In this document: piece after piece, positions 27,098 to 35,395 of the stretch
Layout of the letters: every line of letters begins with the position of its first letter
Numbering within the stretch: the stretch's first letter is position 1
Assembly: GCA_016937695.1 (NCBI GenBank)
Contig: JAFGWC010000032.1
Location: 1 to 53,932, forward strand
Length of the DNA stretch: 53,932 nucleotides
Source: Bacteroidales bacterium
GTDB lineage: Bacteria > Bacteroidota > Bacteroidia > Bacteroidales > NBLH01
Direction: 5' to 3'
The notes under the pieces: generated by a model
The model's input: the letters and a program-made list of their open reading frames with translations, nothing else
Told to the model about the DNA's origin: nothing
Databases searched by the model: none
Made by a program: the position numbers and the translations under genes

Positions 27098-27631
27098 TTA
27101 AGCAAAGTCTACATGTGAAAAAAAGTCAAAATTCATATCTATTTTTGGTAAAACTATAGATTGTCCATTTTTTACAATTCGATATGATTTAGATATAGCC
27201 TTAGATATAGAACTTGTGCAGATTCTTTTAGTTATTCTTTTAAAAATAGTTGCAATTTTCTGTTTATTATTACCAATATAAACAATAGTATGCAATTTTT
27301 TATCAAGTTTCTTTTCCAATTCAAATAATTCATAATCATTAAATTGATCATTAATAATTATGATTAGGCTTTTATCAGATAAGTTATTAAAATTTAAAAA
27401 ATTATCTGTAGTATGTTCCTCGTCAATCATTAGAATATTCTCATAAATTGCACCATCGTTCATTTCAAATATCTTAGAAGACAGGTATTTATTTTCAGTT
27501 GTATCAATAAAACTGCTCATATCAGGTTTAGATTTAATTTTATTAATTATTTGATTTTCAATAGTTAAAACTAGCTTTTCATCAACAAAAAAGTTGTTTT
27601 TTACGACAGGTTTTGTTTGGTAGTCAATCAT
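27098..27631 (-). CDS. Unrecognised 177-residue protein in Xre operon
   Basis: Cytoplasmic-looking protein with no signal peptide or membrane segment. The middle shows beta-alpha alternation (YENILMIDEEHTTDNFLNF, then KSLIIIINDQFNDYELFELE, then LHTIVYIGNNKQKIATIF), suggesting a Rossmann-like or receiver-like fold, followed by a basic helix (KRITKRICTSSISKAISKSY) that could touch nucleic acid or membrane. I do not recognise it. It is the second gene after a short Xre regulator (gap 40 bp) and precedes the membrane protein gene by 55 bp. Confidence 0.65.
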   Translation of the reverse strand: MIDYQTKPVVKNNFFVDEKLVLTIENQIINKIKSKPDMSSFIDTTENKYLSSKIFEMNDGAIYENILMIDEEHTTDNFLNFNNLSDKSLIIIINDQFNDYELFELEKKLDKKLHTIVYIGNNKQKIATIFKRITKRICTSSISKAISKSYRIVKNGQSIVLPKIDMNFDFFSHVDFA

Positions 27632-27671
27632 GGTTTTATCAATTAGTTATAGGTTAAATACAATTAAATAA

Positions 27672-27869
27672 TTAATCTTGTTCTGCTTCAAAAATATCCT
27701 CTACTTTTAATCCAAAAAACTTTGATATTCTAAGCGCTAAACTCAATTTTGGCTCTGTTTTTCCATTTTCGATAAGATGAATACTTTGTCTGGTAGCTTT
27801 TACAGCATCCGCTAAAACTTCTTGGCTTATTCTTATTTTAGCTCTTTCAACTCTGATAGAATTTTTCAT
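27672..27869 (-). CDS. Short Xre/Cro-CI-type regulator
   Basis: 65 residues, essentially one HTH_3 domain: IRVERAKIRISQEVLADAVK, TRQSIHLIENGKTEPKLSLA, and a C-terminal FGLKVEDIFEAEQD. Proteins of this size and ending commonly repress their own operon. It leads the three-gene minus-strand run and is divergent from the second, longer Xre gene at 28246. Confidence 0.88.
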   Translation of the reverse strand: MKNSIRVERAKIRISQEVLADAVKATRQSIHLIENGKTEPKLSLALRISKFFGLKVEDIFEAEQD

Positions 27870-28245
27870 GTTTCTTTTTTAGTTTTTTTAAGTTTAGATG
27901 TAATATTCTTGAATTAGAATCTCTCTTTTCGAGGATGTTTCATATGTTGTTTAAAAATTGTTAATAATTAAAATCAAATATTGCATTACAGTATAATTGT
28001 TTTATCTAAATTTGGTATATCAATAACCTAATAAGGTATAAGTCGTGCGTGACTAAAATACGTAATAAGTATACTTGATGTAAACAAATATAATGTAAAA
28101 GTATATTATTATTTTCAGATATCCAAGATATTATGAAAAAAAAACAGTAAAATGTATAAAATAGTTATTAAACTTTACTTTAATCGTATATTTAATACAA
28201 ATAGTAAATCATATATTGCAATTATAATTGCTCATAATAAATTTA
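27870..28245. other. Divergent regulatory gap between two Xre genes
   Basis: 376 bases with no coding frame. It contains palindrome aagtatactt (28067-28076), a related aagtatatt (28099-28107), two ggtata motifs (28015-28040) and the small inverted repeat attcttgaattagaat (27912-27927). No exact TTTG / TAnnTTTG promoter is evident for either gene. These sites are candidates for binding of one or both regulators. Confidence 0.45.
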
Positions 28246-28698
28246 ATGGAAGAGTTAAAAATACATAACAGACTAAGATTAGCAAGGATTAAACTAAACC
28301 TAAACCAAATTCAGATTGCTGATGATTTACAAATTCAACAAAAATCAATTAGCGAACTTGAAAATGGCAAGTTACTTAATATACCGAATAGGTATATTTA
28401 TTATTTTCATAAAAAAGGCGTATCCTTAAAGTGGATATATGATGGTTTAGATGAAATGATGATTTCTGATAAAATAGATGAAAAGAAGGAGATTGTAAAC
28501 AACAAATTATTTGAAGAAATAGGAGATGAGCTAATTGAGAATTCAATATCGAATAATATAATTGATAGAGATACTAAAATTGATAAAACAAGTGATTATT
28601 TTTATGAAAGAATTATAAATTCAAAAGATTTCACAATTAAAGTTTTATTAAAATATTTAAATCAGCAAATGGAAATAATAGAATTATTAAAAAAATAG
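28246..28698 (+). CDS. Xre-type regulator with long C-terminal tail
   Basis: 150 residues: an N-terminal helix-turn-helix at about 5-65 (RLRLARIKLNLNQIQIADDL, QQKSISELENGK, then HKKGVSLKWIYDGLDEM, a phage-repressor-like ending) and an 80-residue helical C-terminus that ends in coiled coil (LLKYLNQQMEIIELLKK). I start at the ATG at 28246; the longer frame uses TTG. The tail may be for dimerisation or effector sensing. It is divergent from the 65-residue Xre gene and convergent with the NACHT gene, and its stop codon lies within the NACHT terminator stem. Confidence 0.82.
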   Translation: MEELKIHNRLRLARIKLNLNQIQIADDLQIQQKSISELENGKLLNIPNRYIYYFHKKGVSLKWIYDGLDEMMISDKIDEKKEIVNNKLFEEIGDELIENSISNNIIDRDTKIDKTSDYFYERIINSKDFTIKVLLKYLNQQMEIIELLKK

Positions 28699-28723
28699 TC
28701 TGAAATAATGATATTTCAGACTA
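28696..28723 (-). terminator. Terminator of the NACHT gene, containing the Xre stop codon
   Basis: Perfect 11-bp stem (tagtctgaaat 28696-28706; atttcagacta 28713-28723), followed on the minus strand by seven T. The first arm starts with the TAG stop of the plus-strand Xre gene. Confidence 0.8.
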
Positions 28724-28748
28724 AATAAATGAAAAAATAATATAAGGT

Positions 28749-31700
28749 TTAAGAAAGAAGTCTTAACTGTCGTTTAAAAAGATCTTCAATATGATCGGTT
28801 TCAAATTTGAACCATGTAACGCATTCGTCTTTTGAAAATAGTTGATTATCAATACCATACTTTAAAATTCCGTTTAATGTTTCATATATTTGTTTAATTG
28901 ATGAAAATCCACTTTCAGGAATAAAACTTAACTGACTTCCCATAAAACCAGAATCAAAGAATTTTTTAGCCAATTGAGGCGGTAAAAATATTTCAGGACC
29001 TAATATTGTGAAACCAATATCAAAAGTGCCGGAAATAGATCTAATACCTGAAAAGTATGAATTAGTTAAATCGCTGAAAGAAAAGTCAACATCCTGAAAT
29101 CTAACATCTTCAAATATGCAACCATTTAATCTTGAAGTTGACATATTTATAAGTTTAAAATTTGAATGAGAAAAATTAATTCCAGAAAGATTAGAATTGC
29201 TGAAATTGTATTCATCTTCATTAGAATCCATATTTATACCTTTAAACAGGGATTTTGCCCAATATGGTGAAGAATCGCTAATTGAATAATAATTCCAATT
29301 TCGAATCATTTCAAATAAATTTTCATATTTTTCAATTGTTGAATTAAAGTATTTTTCCTGACCTTCGTTATTATACAGTATATTTCCAACAAGAAGAGCA
29401 AGCCATTTATCAGTATCCGGAGGTAAATTTCTGGTAATATTTTTTTGAATAGCAAATATCTCTTTATCGTATAAAGCTGTAAGTGATTTACCTTTTACAA
29501 GTAAATAATTCTGTTTAGAATCAATAATTTCGCTGGCTAAATTTATTATTCGGTCTATTTTTTCTTGAGTAAAAAACCAGTTTTCAAGACTTTCCTGTGG
29601 ATATTCTGATGAATTAAAAGGTATATTTATTTTTTTATACCATTCATAATATATGTCGTGACAGAATAAGTGATTATGTTTTTTTGTAGCTAATGATGAT
29701 ATTAATGGAAAAAGAAGTTTTCTTTTTTGAATTAGCTTATCATTAATATTTTCTGAAGCAGAAGATCTTAATAATCTGAGCATTTCAACAAGAAATTGAA
29801 TTGTTTGTCCTGTAGGAACTCCAATCATTAATTTAGTTCTAGCTTTTTCAACATCAAAATCTTCATCAAGTGCAAATTTAATAAATACTTTAAGGTAATA
29901 TTCAGCTAGTAAAATTTCTGCAAAAGATTGATGCTGAAAGTGTAATATATTATTATTTTCACCAAAATAGGAGTGAGATAGAAACTCTATTTCTAAAACT
30001 CCTTGATTTTTATACCTTTCTAGTATTTCTTCATCCGTTTCGCTTGTAATTTCGCCATCAAGAACTCTGCAAATATCAGCTTTTTTTAATTTCCACTGTC
30101 TGCCATTTTGCCATTCATACATTGATAATGAAGCTATTGAGTGAAGAATATTTCTAAATTCAAATTCTTTATTCAAATCAATATGTACATTATCTTCTAT
30201 ATATTTTGCCTCTTTTGTTAATAAATTAATAAATGATAAATAAACTCCTATTTTGCCGACTTTGTAAAAATCTATATTGTTTATTAATAATTTAAAAATC
30301 ATATAAGCAAAAATTGGCCTTCTAAGCTCACTTCTTGAAAGAGTTCCGTTTGATAAAAGCTCGTCGTAAACATCAATATATTTTAAATCTTCAATATTTT
30401 CTTGAATTTTTTGAGCTAATCCACTTGCTTTTAATTTTAGAAAATCAGGATAGTTAAAAAGAGTATCAATAATCCAATTATTAAATTGAACTTTTGTAAA
30501 TCCGTAAAGTGATATAAAATACTCAATATTTCTGCTTAAACCGTTTTTAATAACATGTGGATTATGTGTTTTTAATTGACTGTATAATCCGCCATCAAAT
30601 GGTCTTGAGCTAACAATAATTCTGTTTTGACGATATTTTGTTTTATCCAGATTCTGAATTTGTTTAACTGAAGTAATTATTTTATCAATCGAAGTTTTTG
30701 TTAAATCGCCACTTTCATCTAGCGAATCGATTAGAAAAACAAAATTTCTGTCTCTATATCTTGCATCTTCAATTTTAATTCCGTAATCAGTTTCAAGATA
30801 ATCGGCAATTACACCTAAGCGATATTCGCTTGAATAGTTTTTAAAATTTCTTAAATTAAAATAAACCGGGAAAAGGCCTTCGCCGGTTTGCAGATAGTTT
30901 TTTGCCAGTTTTGCTGCATAATGTTTTAAAAAAACTGATTTTCCTTTTCCAAAATCGCCAAGAACAAACAAAATTTTATTTATATTGTTTTGTGGCTGAA
31001 AATTGAAGTAATCTTCTATAAGCCTTTCTGCAGGCTCAAGTTTGTCTTCTTCCTCGTTTGTTTTTGTTTCGCCAAGGTCAATATCATCAATTTCTCTGAA
31101 CTCTTCAACAGGTTTCCATTTTGCGTAAGTTGTTTCATATTTTAGGTTCTCAGTTTCTTTAAAACCAATTTTTCCCAGATTTTTCATATCCCAAAGAAAT
31201 TCAGTTTCAATTTCTGAAAATCTTAATTCTGAAATATCCTCTAAATGAGCTTCATAGCTTTCGCCAAATACTTTTTTTACTTTTTCTGAAATATTATTAT
31301 TAAAATGCTTAATGAATTCATTTACAATACTTTCATCAATATTTAGTTTATCAAGAATATTGGTATATTTTTCTTTTACAAATAAAATTGCAGGATGATA
31401 TTTAGCTTGAAATACCATTATTATTTCCGATTCGTCAATTTTTTCAATTTCTTCTTCAATTACATCTTCTATTGCCTTAACAGCATCTTCAATAGAATCT
31501 TCATTTACAATCATTTCGCTGACGAATTTCAATGAATCTTCGGCTTGTTCAAATCCGGCAACCATGTATGTTGGAGTTCCGTAGTCGTCTAATTTTTTCT
31601 TTTGCGCTCTTGTATAGTAACCTTCAATTAATGAATGTCCAAAAAGATTTATAATTAAACCAACCGTACCACTTGCATTCATTATTGTTTTATGACCGGC

Positions 31701-31790
31701 AATATTAAAGTTTGTTTTCAGATGATTTGAAATATCTTTTACTGCCTGAGGAAATTTTTTACTAATATTATGAATGGTTTCTTTTTGCAT
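28749..31790 (-). CDS. NACHT-type STAND NTPase with C-terminal pentapeptide repeats
   Basis: 1013 residues without signal peptide. Order: an N-terminal region (1-260) of unknown fold, perhaps the signalling or effector part, with a glycine-rich stretch at about 38-55 (NASGTVGLIINLFGH) and an acidic helical part; a NACHT NTPase from about 265 to 600 with Walker A GDFGKGKS (278-285), Walker B LIDSLDE (353-359) and the sensor IIVSSRP (391-397); a helical arm region (600-860); and pentapeptide-like repeats at about 865-935 (NFSNSNLSGINFSHSNF, then DVDFSFSDLTNSYF). Bacterial NACHT proteins of this plan include anti-phage NLR-like sensors. Defence function is inference from family. It has its own promoter and terminator. 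The nearest neighbours are an Xre regulator and cdaA. Confidence 0.88.
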   Translation of the reverse strand: MQKETIHNISKKFPQAVKDISNHLKTNFNIAGHKTIMNASGTVGLIINLFGHSLIEGYYTRAQKKKLDDYGTPTYMVAGFEQAEDSLKFVSEMIVNEDSIEDAVKAIEDVIEEEIEKIDESEIIMVFQAKYHPAILFVKEKYTNILDKLNIDESIVNEFIKHFNNNISEKVKKVFGESYEAHLEDISELRFSEIETEFLWDMKNLGKIGFKETENLKYETTYAKWKPVEEFREIDDIDLGETKTNEEEDKLEPAERLIEDYFNFQPQNNINKILFVLGDFGKGKSVFLKHYAAKLAKNYLQTGEGLFPVYFNLRNFKNYSSEYRLGVIADYLETDYGIKIEDARYRDRNFVFLIDSLDESGDLTKTSIDKIITSVKQIQNLDKTKYRQNRIIVSSRPFDGGLYSQLKTHNPHVIKNGLSRNIEYFISLYGFTKVQFNNWIIDTLFNYPDFLKLKASGLAQKIQENIEDLKYIDVYDELLSNGTLSRSELRRPIFAYMIFKLLINNIDFYKVGKIGVYLSFINLLTKEAKYIEDNVHIDLNKEFEFRNILHSIASLSMYEWQNGRQWKLKKADICRVLDGEITSETDEEILERYKNQGVLEIEFLSHSYFGENNNILHFQHQSFAEILLAEYYLKVFIKFALDEDFDVEKARTKLMIGVPTGQTIQFLVEMLRLLRSSASENINDKLIQKRKLLFPLISSLATKKHNHLFCHDIYYEWYKKINIPFNSSEYPQESLENWFFTQEKIDRIINLASEIIDSKQNYLLVKGKSLTALYDKEIFAIQKNITRNLPPDTDKWLALLVGNILYNNEGQEKYFNSTIEKYENLFEMIRNWNYYSISDSSPYWAKSLFKGINMDSNEDEYNFSNSNLSGINFSHSNFKLINMSTSRLNGCIFEDVRFQDVDFSFSDLTNSYFSGIRSISGTFDIGFTILGPEIFLPPQLAKKFFDSGFMGSQLSFIPESGFSSIKQIYETLNGILKYGIDNQLFSKDECVTWFKFETDHIEDLFKRQLRLLS

Positions 31791-31830
31791 TATTCTTTGA
31801 ATTTAAAATATTTATACGAAATCATTGACA

Positions 31831-31862
31831 CAAATATAAGTAAACATTACATTATGTCAAAA
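31831..31862 (-). promoter_or_regulatory. Promoter of the NACHT gene
   Basis: Minus strand TTTTG, 19 bases, TATATTTG: exact match to the Bacteroidota promoter in both boxes and spacing, about 40 bases before the ATG. Confidence 0.75.
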
Positions 31863-31944
31863 TATATATGAAATATTTTTGTTTATTAAAGAATAATTAT
31901 TTTGTAATATGCTGATAATAAGCAAATTAATATTCGAATGAATT

Positions 31945-32787
31945 TTAATTTTTGAAAGGATTTAAATCGAGTTTTCTGAATAAATCAATATTTTCGGAAT
32001 TATTTTTATCTTTTTTAATAAATTCATATTCAAGAACTTTTCTAAGTTCAGAACCTTTTACATCAGAATGAAATTTACCCGATTTTATATAAGAAATTTC
32101 TCCTGTTTCTTCAGAAACTACAATTGAAAAAGTATTTGCAGATTCTGAAATTCCTAGTGCAGAGCGATGTCTTAATCCATATCTGGGATCAAGGTTTTTA
32201 TCATCTGAAACTGGTAAAATACATGCTGCTGCATAAATTTTATCTTTAAAAATTATAACAGCTCCATCGTGTAAAGGTGTGTTTTTAAAAAAAATACTTT
32301 CAAGCAAACTGCTTGATGTTTCGGCATTTAGAATTGTCCCGGTTTCGGCGTAATTATCTAATTTAGAAGTATCGCTAACAATAATTAACGCTCCTGTTTT
32401 AGATTTAGACAAATTTATACATGCAATTGCAATTGAATAAACTTTAACTTTTGGTTCTTCTTTTAATATTTTCGAGAAAATATTTTCAATAGATAAATTC
32501 AAATTAGATAGATAATCTGAACCTATAATTAAGAAAAATCGCCTGATTTCTTGCTGAAAAACAATAATTATTGCAATTACGCCAACTCCCATAAATTGAC
32601 CAAGTATTGTGCTTAAAAGGCTCATATTTAATGCTTTAACAAGCAGCCAAATAAGATATAAAGCAAAAATTCCTGCAAAAATATTTATGGCAACCGTGCC
32701 TTTAAGAAGATTATATAGTTTATATAGCAAAAATGCAACAAGCAGAATATCTATAAAATCAATTATTCCAAAATTTAAAAAAGACAT
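31945..32787 (-). CDS. cdaA: Diadenylate cyclase (cyclic-di-AMP synthase)
   Basis: 280 residues: three N-terminal membrane helices (about 8-80) and a DAC domain with DGA at 174-176 (LHDGAVII) and RHR at 206-208 (GLRHRSALGISE), the catalytic motifs. The enzyme joins two ATP into c-di-AMP, which in bacteria controls potassium and osmolyte balance and cell-wall state. It follows the STAS-like gene by 16 bp, so both are translated from one mRNA, and it stands next to folP as in many Bacteroidota genomes. The NACHT gene downstream has its own promoter. Confidence 0.95.
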   Translation of the reverse strand: MSFLNFGIIDFIDILLVAFLLYKLYNLLKGTVAINIFAGIFALYLIWLLVKALNMSLLSTILGQFMGVGVIAIIIVFQQEIRRFFLIIGSDYLSNLNLSIENIFSKILKEEPKVKVYSIAIACINLSKSKTGALIIVSDTSKLDNYAETGTILNAETSSSLLESIFFKNTPLHDGAVIIFKDKIYAAACILPVSDDKNLDPRYGLRHRSALGISESANTFSIVVSEETGEISYIKSGKFHSDVKGSELRKVLEYEFIKKDKNNSENIDLFRKLDLNPFKN

Positions 32788-32803
32788 TTTTTAAGGTTTT
32801 TAA

Positions 32804-33202
32804 CTATTTATAAAGCCATTCTTCAGCTTTTTCAAAATCGTCAAAATATTCTATTTCAAACAACGCAGCTTCTTTTTTTTTCATTGTTTCTTCAATCGAA
32901 ACCTGCGAATAATAATTACGACTTAAAACAAAAGCTACTTTTTTCATTCCTGCCAAATATGCGGGTTTTATTAAATTTTCATTAATCCAAATTTGCATTT
33001 CATCAGATATATAGTAATCGTAATTGCTGTAGTCAATTAGTTGTTTTTCAGGCTTATAAATTTTAATTTGTGATATCCATTCTAAAATTAATTCTTTAAA
33101 AGTTTCATCATCAGTATCTTTTTTTGCAAGTCGTTTTATGAGAATACAATTATTTTCAGAAAAATAATCGATACTCATTTCAGAATGTTCAAAAACCCTC
33201 AT
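32804..33202 (-). CDS. STAS-like small protein cotranscribed with cdaA
   Basis: 132 residues with beta-alpha alternation: EMSIDYFSENNCILIKRL, KQLIDYSNYDYYISDEMQIW, MKKVAFVLSRNYYSQVSIE and a C-terminal FDDFEKAEEWLYK. Ending and fold resemble the SpoIIAA-like/STAS-like family and the protein at 25643-26011. No catalytic motif. Its stop is 16 bp before the cdaA start, so it could modulate c-di-AMP synthesis; that is inference from position only. Confidence 0.65.
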   Translation of the reverse strand: MRVFEHSEMSIDYFSENNCILIKRLAKKDTDDETFKELILEWISQIKIYKPEKQLIDYSNYDYYISDEMQIWINENLIKPAYLAGMKKVAFVLSRNYYSQVSIEETMKKKEAALFEIEYFDDFEKAEEWLYK

Positions 33203-33557
33203 AATTTAAGAAATAATTTGTTTTATTGTTGAATTTTCGAAATCAAAAATATAAAACTATTCTTAAATAAATTAAATAAAGCTTAATAATTAACTAAAAG
33301 TGTAATTTTCTTGTTAATCATTATTTTACAATTATAACGCTACAGTTTAGATTTTCTGTGAAATTTTAAATATTTAGATTGCTTATTTTTTGCAAGTAAT
33401 TAGTATACTTGGCAATTAGTAATTAAGAATTTTATAAGTTCATTTTTAATTTCCAGTTACTAATTTCTAATTACCTGATAATTAATGCTAAACAAATAAT
33501 ATTAGTCGCCACATCCATTTTAAACAAGAGTCAATTATAATCATAAATAACTGATAT
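33203..33557. other. Intergenic gap between folP and the STAS-like gene
   Basis: 355 bases. No gene. Contains short A/T-rich palindromic motifs such as caagta-n7-tacttg (33394-33412) and repeated taatta/attag units around 33400-33475, of low complexity. No exact two-box promoter seen for the STAS-like gene. Confidence 0.4.
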
Positions 33558-34409
33558 TTAATTCAATGCAGATAATATTCTAATTGATTCAACAGCTTCT
33601 TTTACATCATGAACTCTTAAAATATCAGCACCTTTTTGAATTGCGACTGTATTTAAAACAGTAGTTCCGTTTAAGGCTTCGCTTTGTTCAATTCCAAGAT
33701 ATTTGTAAATCATTGATTTTCTCGATATTCCAACCAGAATTGGGAGGCCGAAAACTTCAAAATTTTGAAATTCAGACATTAATTTAAAATTGTGTTCTAT
33801 GGTTTTTCCAAATCCAAAACCCGGATCAATAATAATATCTTTAACTGCAAGCTTATTTAAAATTTCCAGTTTTTCAGAAAAATAATTGGAAATTTCTTTA
33901 ATTAAATCATCATAAACAGGTTTTTGTTGCATATTTTCCGGATTTCCTTTCATATGCATCATTATATAAGGAACATTTAAATCGGCAACAGTCTCAAACA
34001 TATTTTCATCTAAATTACCGGCAGAAATATCGTTAATAATTGAAATTCCATAATCTTTAACAGCTATTTTTGCTATTTCTGATCTAAAAGTGTCAACTGA
34101 AAAAATTATATTCTCAAATTTTTTTGAAATTAATTCAAAAGTTGGTAATAATCTGCTAAGTTCTTCTTTTTCAGATATTTGCTTTGCTCCAGGTCTTGAC
34201 GAATACGCACCAATATCAATAATAGAAGCACCTTCTGATATCATTTGAATAATTCTATTTTCAATTTTTTCTAAATTATTATAAACTCCGCCATCGTAAA
34301 AAGAATCAGGAGTAATATTTAAAATTCCCATTACTTTTGGAATTTTAAAATCAAGTAATTTACCTTTACAATTAATTGATTTTTTTTTTGTAGAAAATAC
34401 GTTTGTCAT
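33558..34409 (-). CDS. folP: Dihydropteroate synthase
   Basis: 283 residues. It condenses 7,8-dihydropterin-6-hydroxymethyl pyrophosphate with 4-aminobenzoate in folate synthesis; target of sulfonamides. Motifs: VMGILNITPDSFYDGG (about 26-41), GASIIDIGAYSSRPGA (about 56-71), FSVDTFRSEIA, NDISAGNLD, IIDPGFGFGKT (about 191-201), PILVGISRKSMI, and ILRVHDVKEAVES at the C-terminus. TIM-barrel length is normal. It is a single gene, divergent from the DUF1599 operon. Confidence 0.95.
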   Translation of the reverse strand: MTNVFSTKKKSINCKGKLLDFKIPKVMGILNITPDSFYDGGVYNNLEKIENRIIQMISEGASIIDIGAYSSRPGAKQISEKEELSRLLPTFELISKKFENIIFSVDTFRSEIAKIAVKDYGISIINDISAGNLDENMFETVADLNVPYIMMHMKGNPENMQQKPVYDDLIKEISNYFSEKLEILNKLAVKDIIIDPGFGFGKTIEHNFKLMSEFQNFEVFGLPILVGISRKSMIYKYLGIEQSEALNGTTVLNTVAIQKGADILRVHDVKEAVESIRILSALN

Positions 34410-34693
34410 TATTAAAATTTTTAACTGTGATATAATATTTTGCAGCTTTTTTTGATTTATTGCTACTAGAAACTGGTTTCTATTAGCTGGTTTCTAGATT
34501 TGAATATCAATGTTTATTTAATTGTATAATTGCACCATTATACAATTAAAACATTGGTCTTAAAATTCACACTTCTTCATATTTTGCAAGCAATACTACA
34601 TAGCTTATCTAAGTTTTTGATCGGAATTATATTTTCTTATCACAATAATTTTATTTTCTAATAAATATCATTTATATACAAATATAAAAATTT
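34410..34693. other. Divergent gap between folP and DUF1599, with hairpins
   Basis: Holds a direct repeat of actggtttcta-like units within an 8-bp inverted pair ctagaaac / gtttctag (about 34464-34496), and a perfect 13-bp inverted repeat ttaattgtataat / attatacaattaa (34518-34530, 34537-34549) with a 6-base loop. Neither has a T tract. No coding frame. Confidence 0.55.
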
Positions 34694-34701
34694 TATCTTT
34701 G
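34694..34701 (+). promoter_or_regulatory. Candidate -7 box of the DUF1599-DoxX-tpiA operon
   Basis: TATCTTTG, 101 bases before the first ATG. The -33 box is not clear. Confidence 0.4.
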
Positions 34702-34802
34702 GCATTAATTTTTTGATTTTTTATATAGATTTTAAATTAAAATAAAATTAATATTTATATAAATAATTAATAATCAGCTTAATATAAAATTTATAGTTAA
34801 TA

Positions 34803-35357
34803 ATGGAAAATACTAATAATCAATTCAGTAAAGTAATAAAAATTTGCAGGGATTTGTTTGAAAAAAAAATGATTGATTATGGAACTGCATGGCGTGTTTT
34901 AAGAACAAGCTCATTAACCGATCAAATTTTTATAAAAGCACAAAGAGTAAAAAGTTTTGAAGTAAAAGGCGAACAAAAAATTGACGAAGATATTAAGGGA
35001 GAGTACATTGGAATTATTAATTATGCAATTATGGCATTAATTCAGTTTGAATTAGGTGCAGATGAAGATATTAATATGGAAAAACAAACTGCTTTAAAAT
35101 ATTACGATAAATATGCGAATGAGGCTTTAGAATTAATGAAAAAGAAAAATCATGATTACGATGAAGCATGGAGAAGTATGCGAATTTCGTCATATACTGA
35201 TTTAATAATTATGAAATTATACCGAACAAAACAAATTGAAGATAATGCAGGAAAAACCTTGATTTCTGAAGGAATTGATGCTAATTATTTTGATATGATT
35301 AATTATTCTGTATTTGCACTTATTAAAATTGATGAAACAGAAAAAATTAAAAAATAA
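34803..35357 (+). CDS. DUF1599 protein (two tandem repeats)
   Basis: 184 residues made of two similar halves: CRDLFEKKMIDYGTAWRVLR with EYIGIINYAIMALIQ, and ALELMKKKNHDYDEAWRSMR with NYFDMINYSVFALIK. Both halves carry the Lys/Asp-Tyr-x-x-Ala-Trp-Arg-x-x-R pattern of DUF1599, possibly a nucleotide-binding helical fold related to MazG/dUTPase-like helical proteins (not established). The function is unknown. First gene of a plus-strand run with a DoxX-like gene (38 bp gap) and tpiA (44 bp gap), a gene order common in Bacteroidota. Confidence 0.8.
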   Translation: MENTNNQFSKVIKICRDLFEKKMIDYGTAWRVLRTSSLTDQIFIKAQRVKSFEVKGEQKIDEDIKGEYIGIINYAIMALIQFELGADEDINMEKQTALKYYDKYANEALELMKKKNHDYDEAWRSMRISSYTDLIIMKLYRTKQIEDNAGKTLISEGIDANYFDMINYSVFALIKIDETEKIKK

Positions 35358-35395
35358 AATGAATATCCGAATTATATAAATAAAATCAAATAAAA

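Noticed and set aside
27098-27869. Xre plus 177-residue gene as a classic toxin-antitoxin pair
   Set aside because: The Xre gene is first and the second protein has no toxin motif I recognise; a third gene continues the operon. I keep it as an unknown cassette.
33400-33475. Repeated taatta/attag units as a mobile-element end
   Set aside because: Low-complexity AT sequence; no clear terminal repeats or target-site duplication.
31945-34409. cdaA, STAS-like gene and folP as part of the NACHT system
   Set aside because: The NACHT gene has its own promoter, and cdaA-folP are conserved core genes in Bacteroidota, so adjacency alone is not evidence of a shared role.
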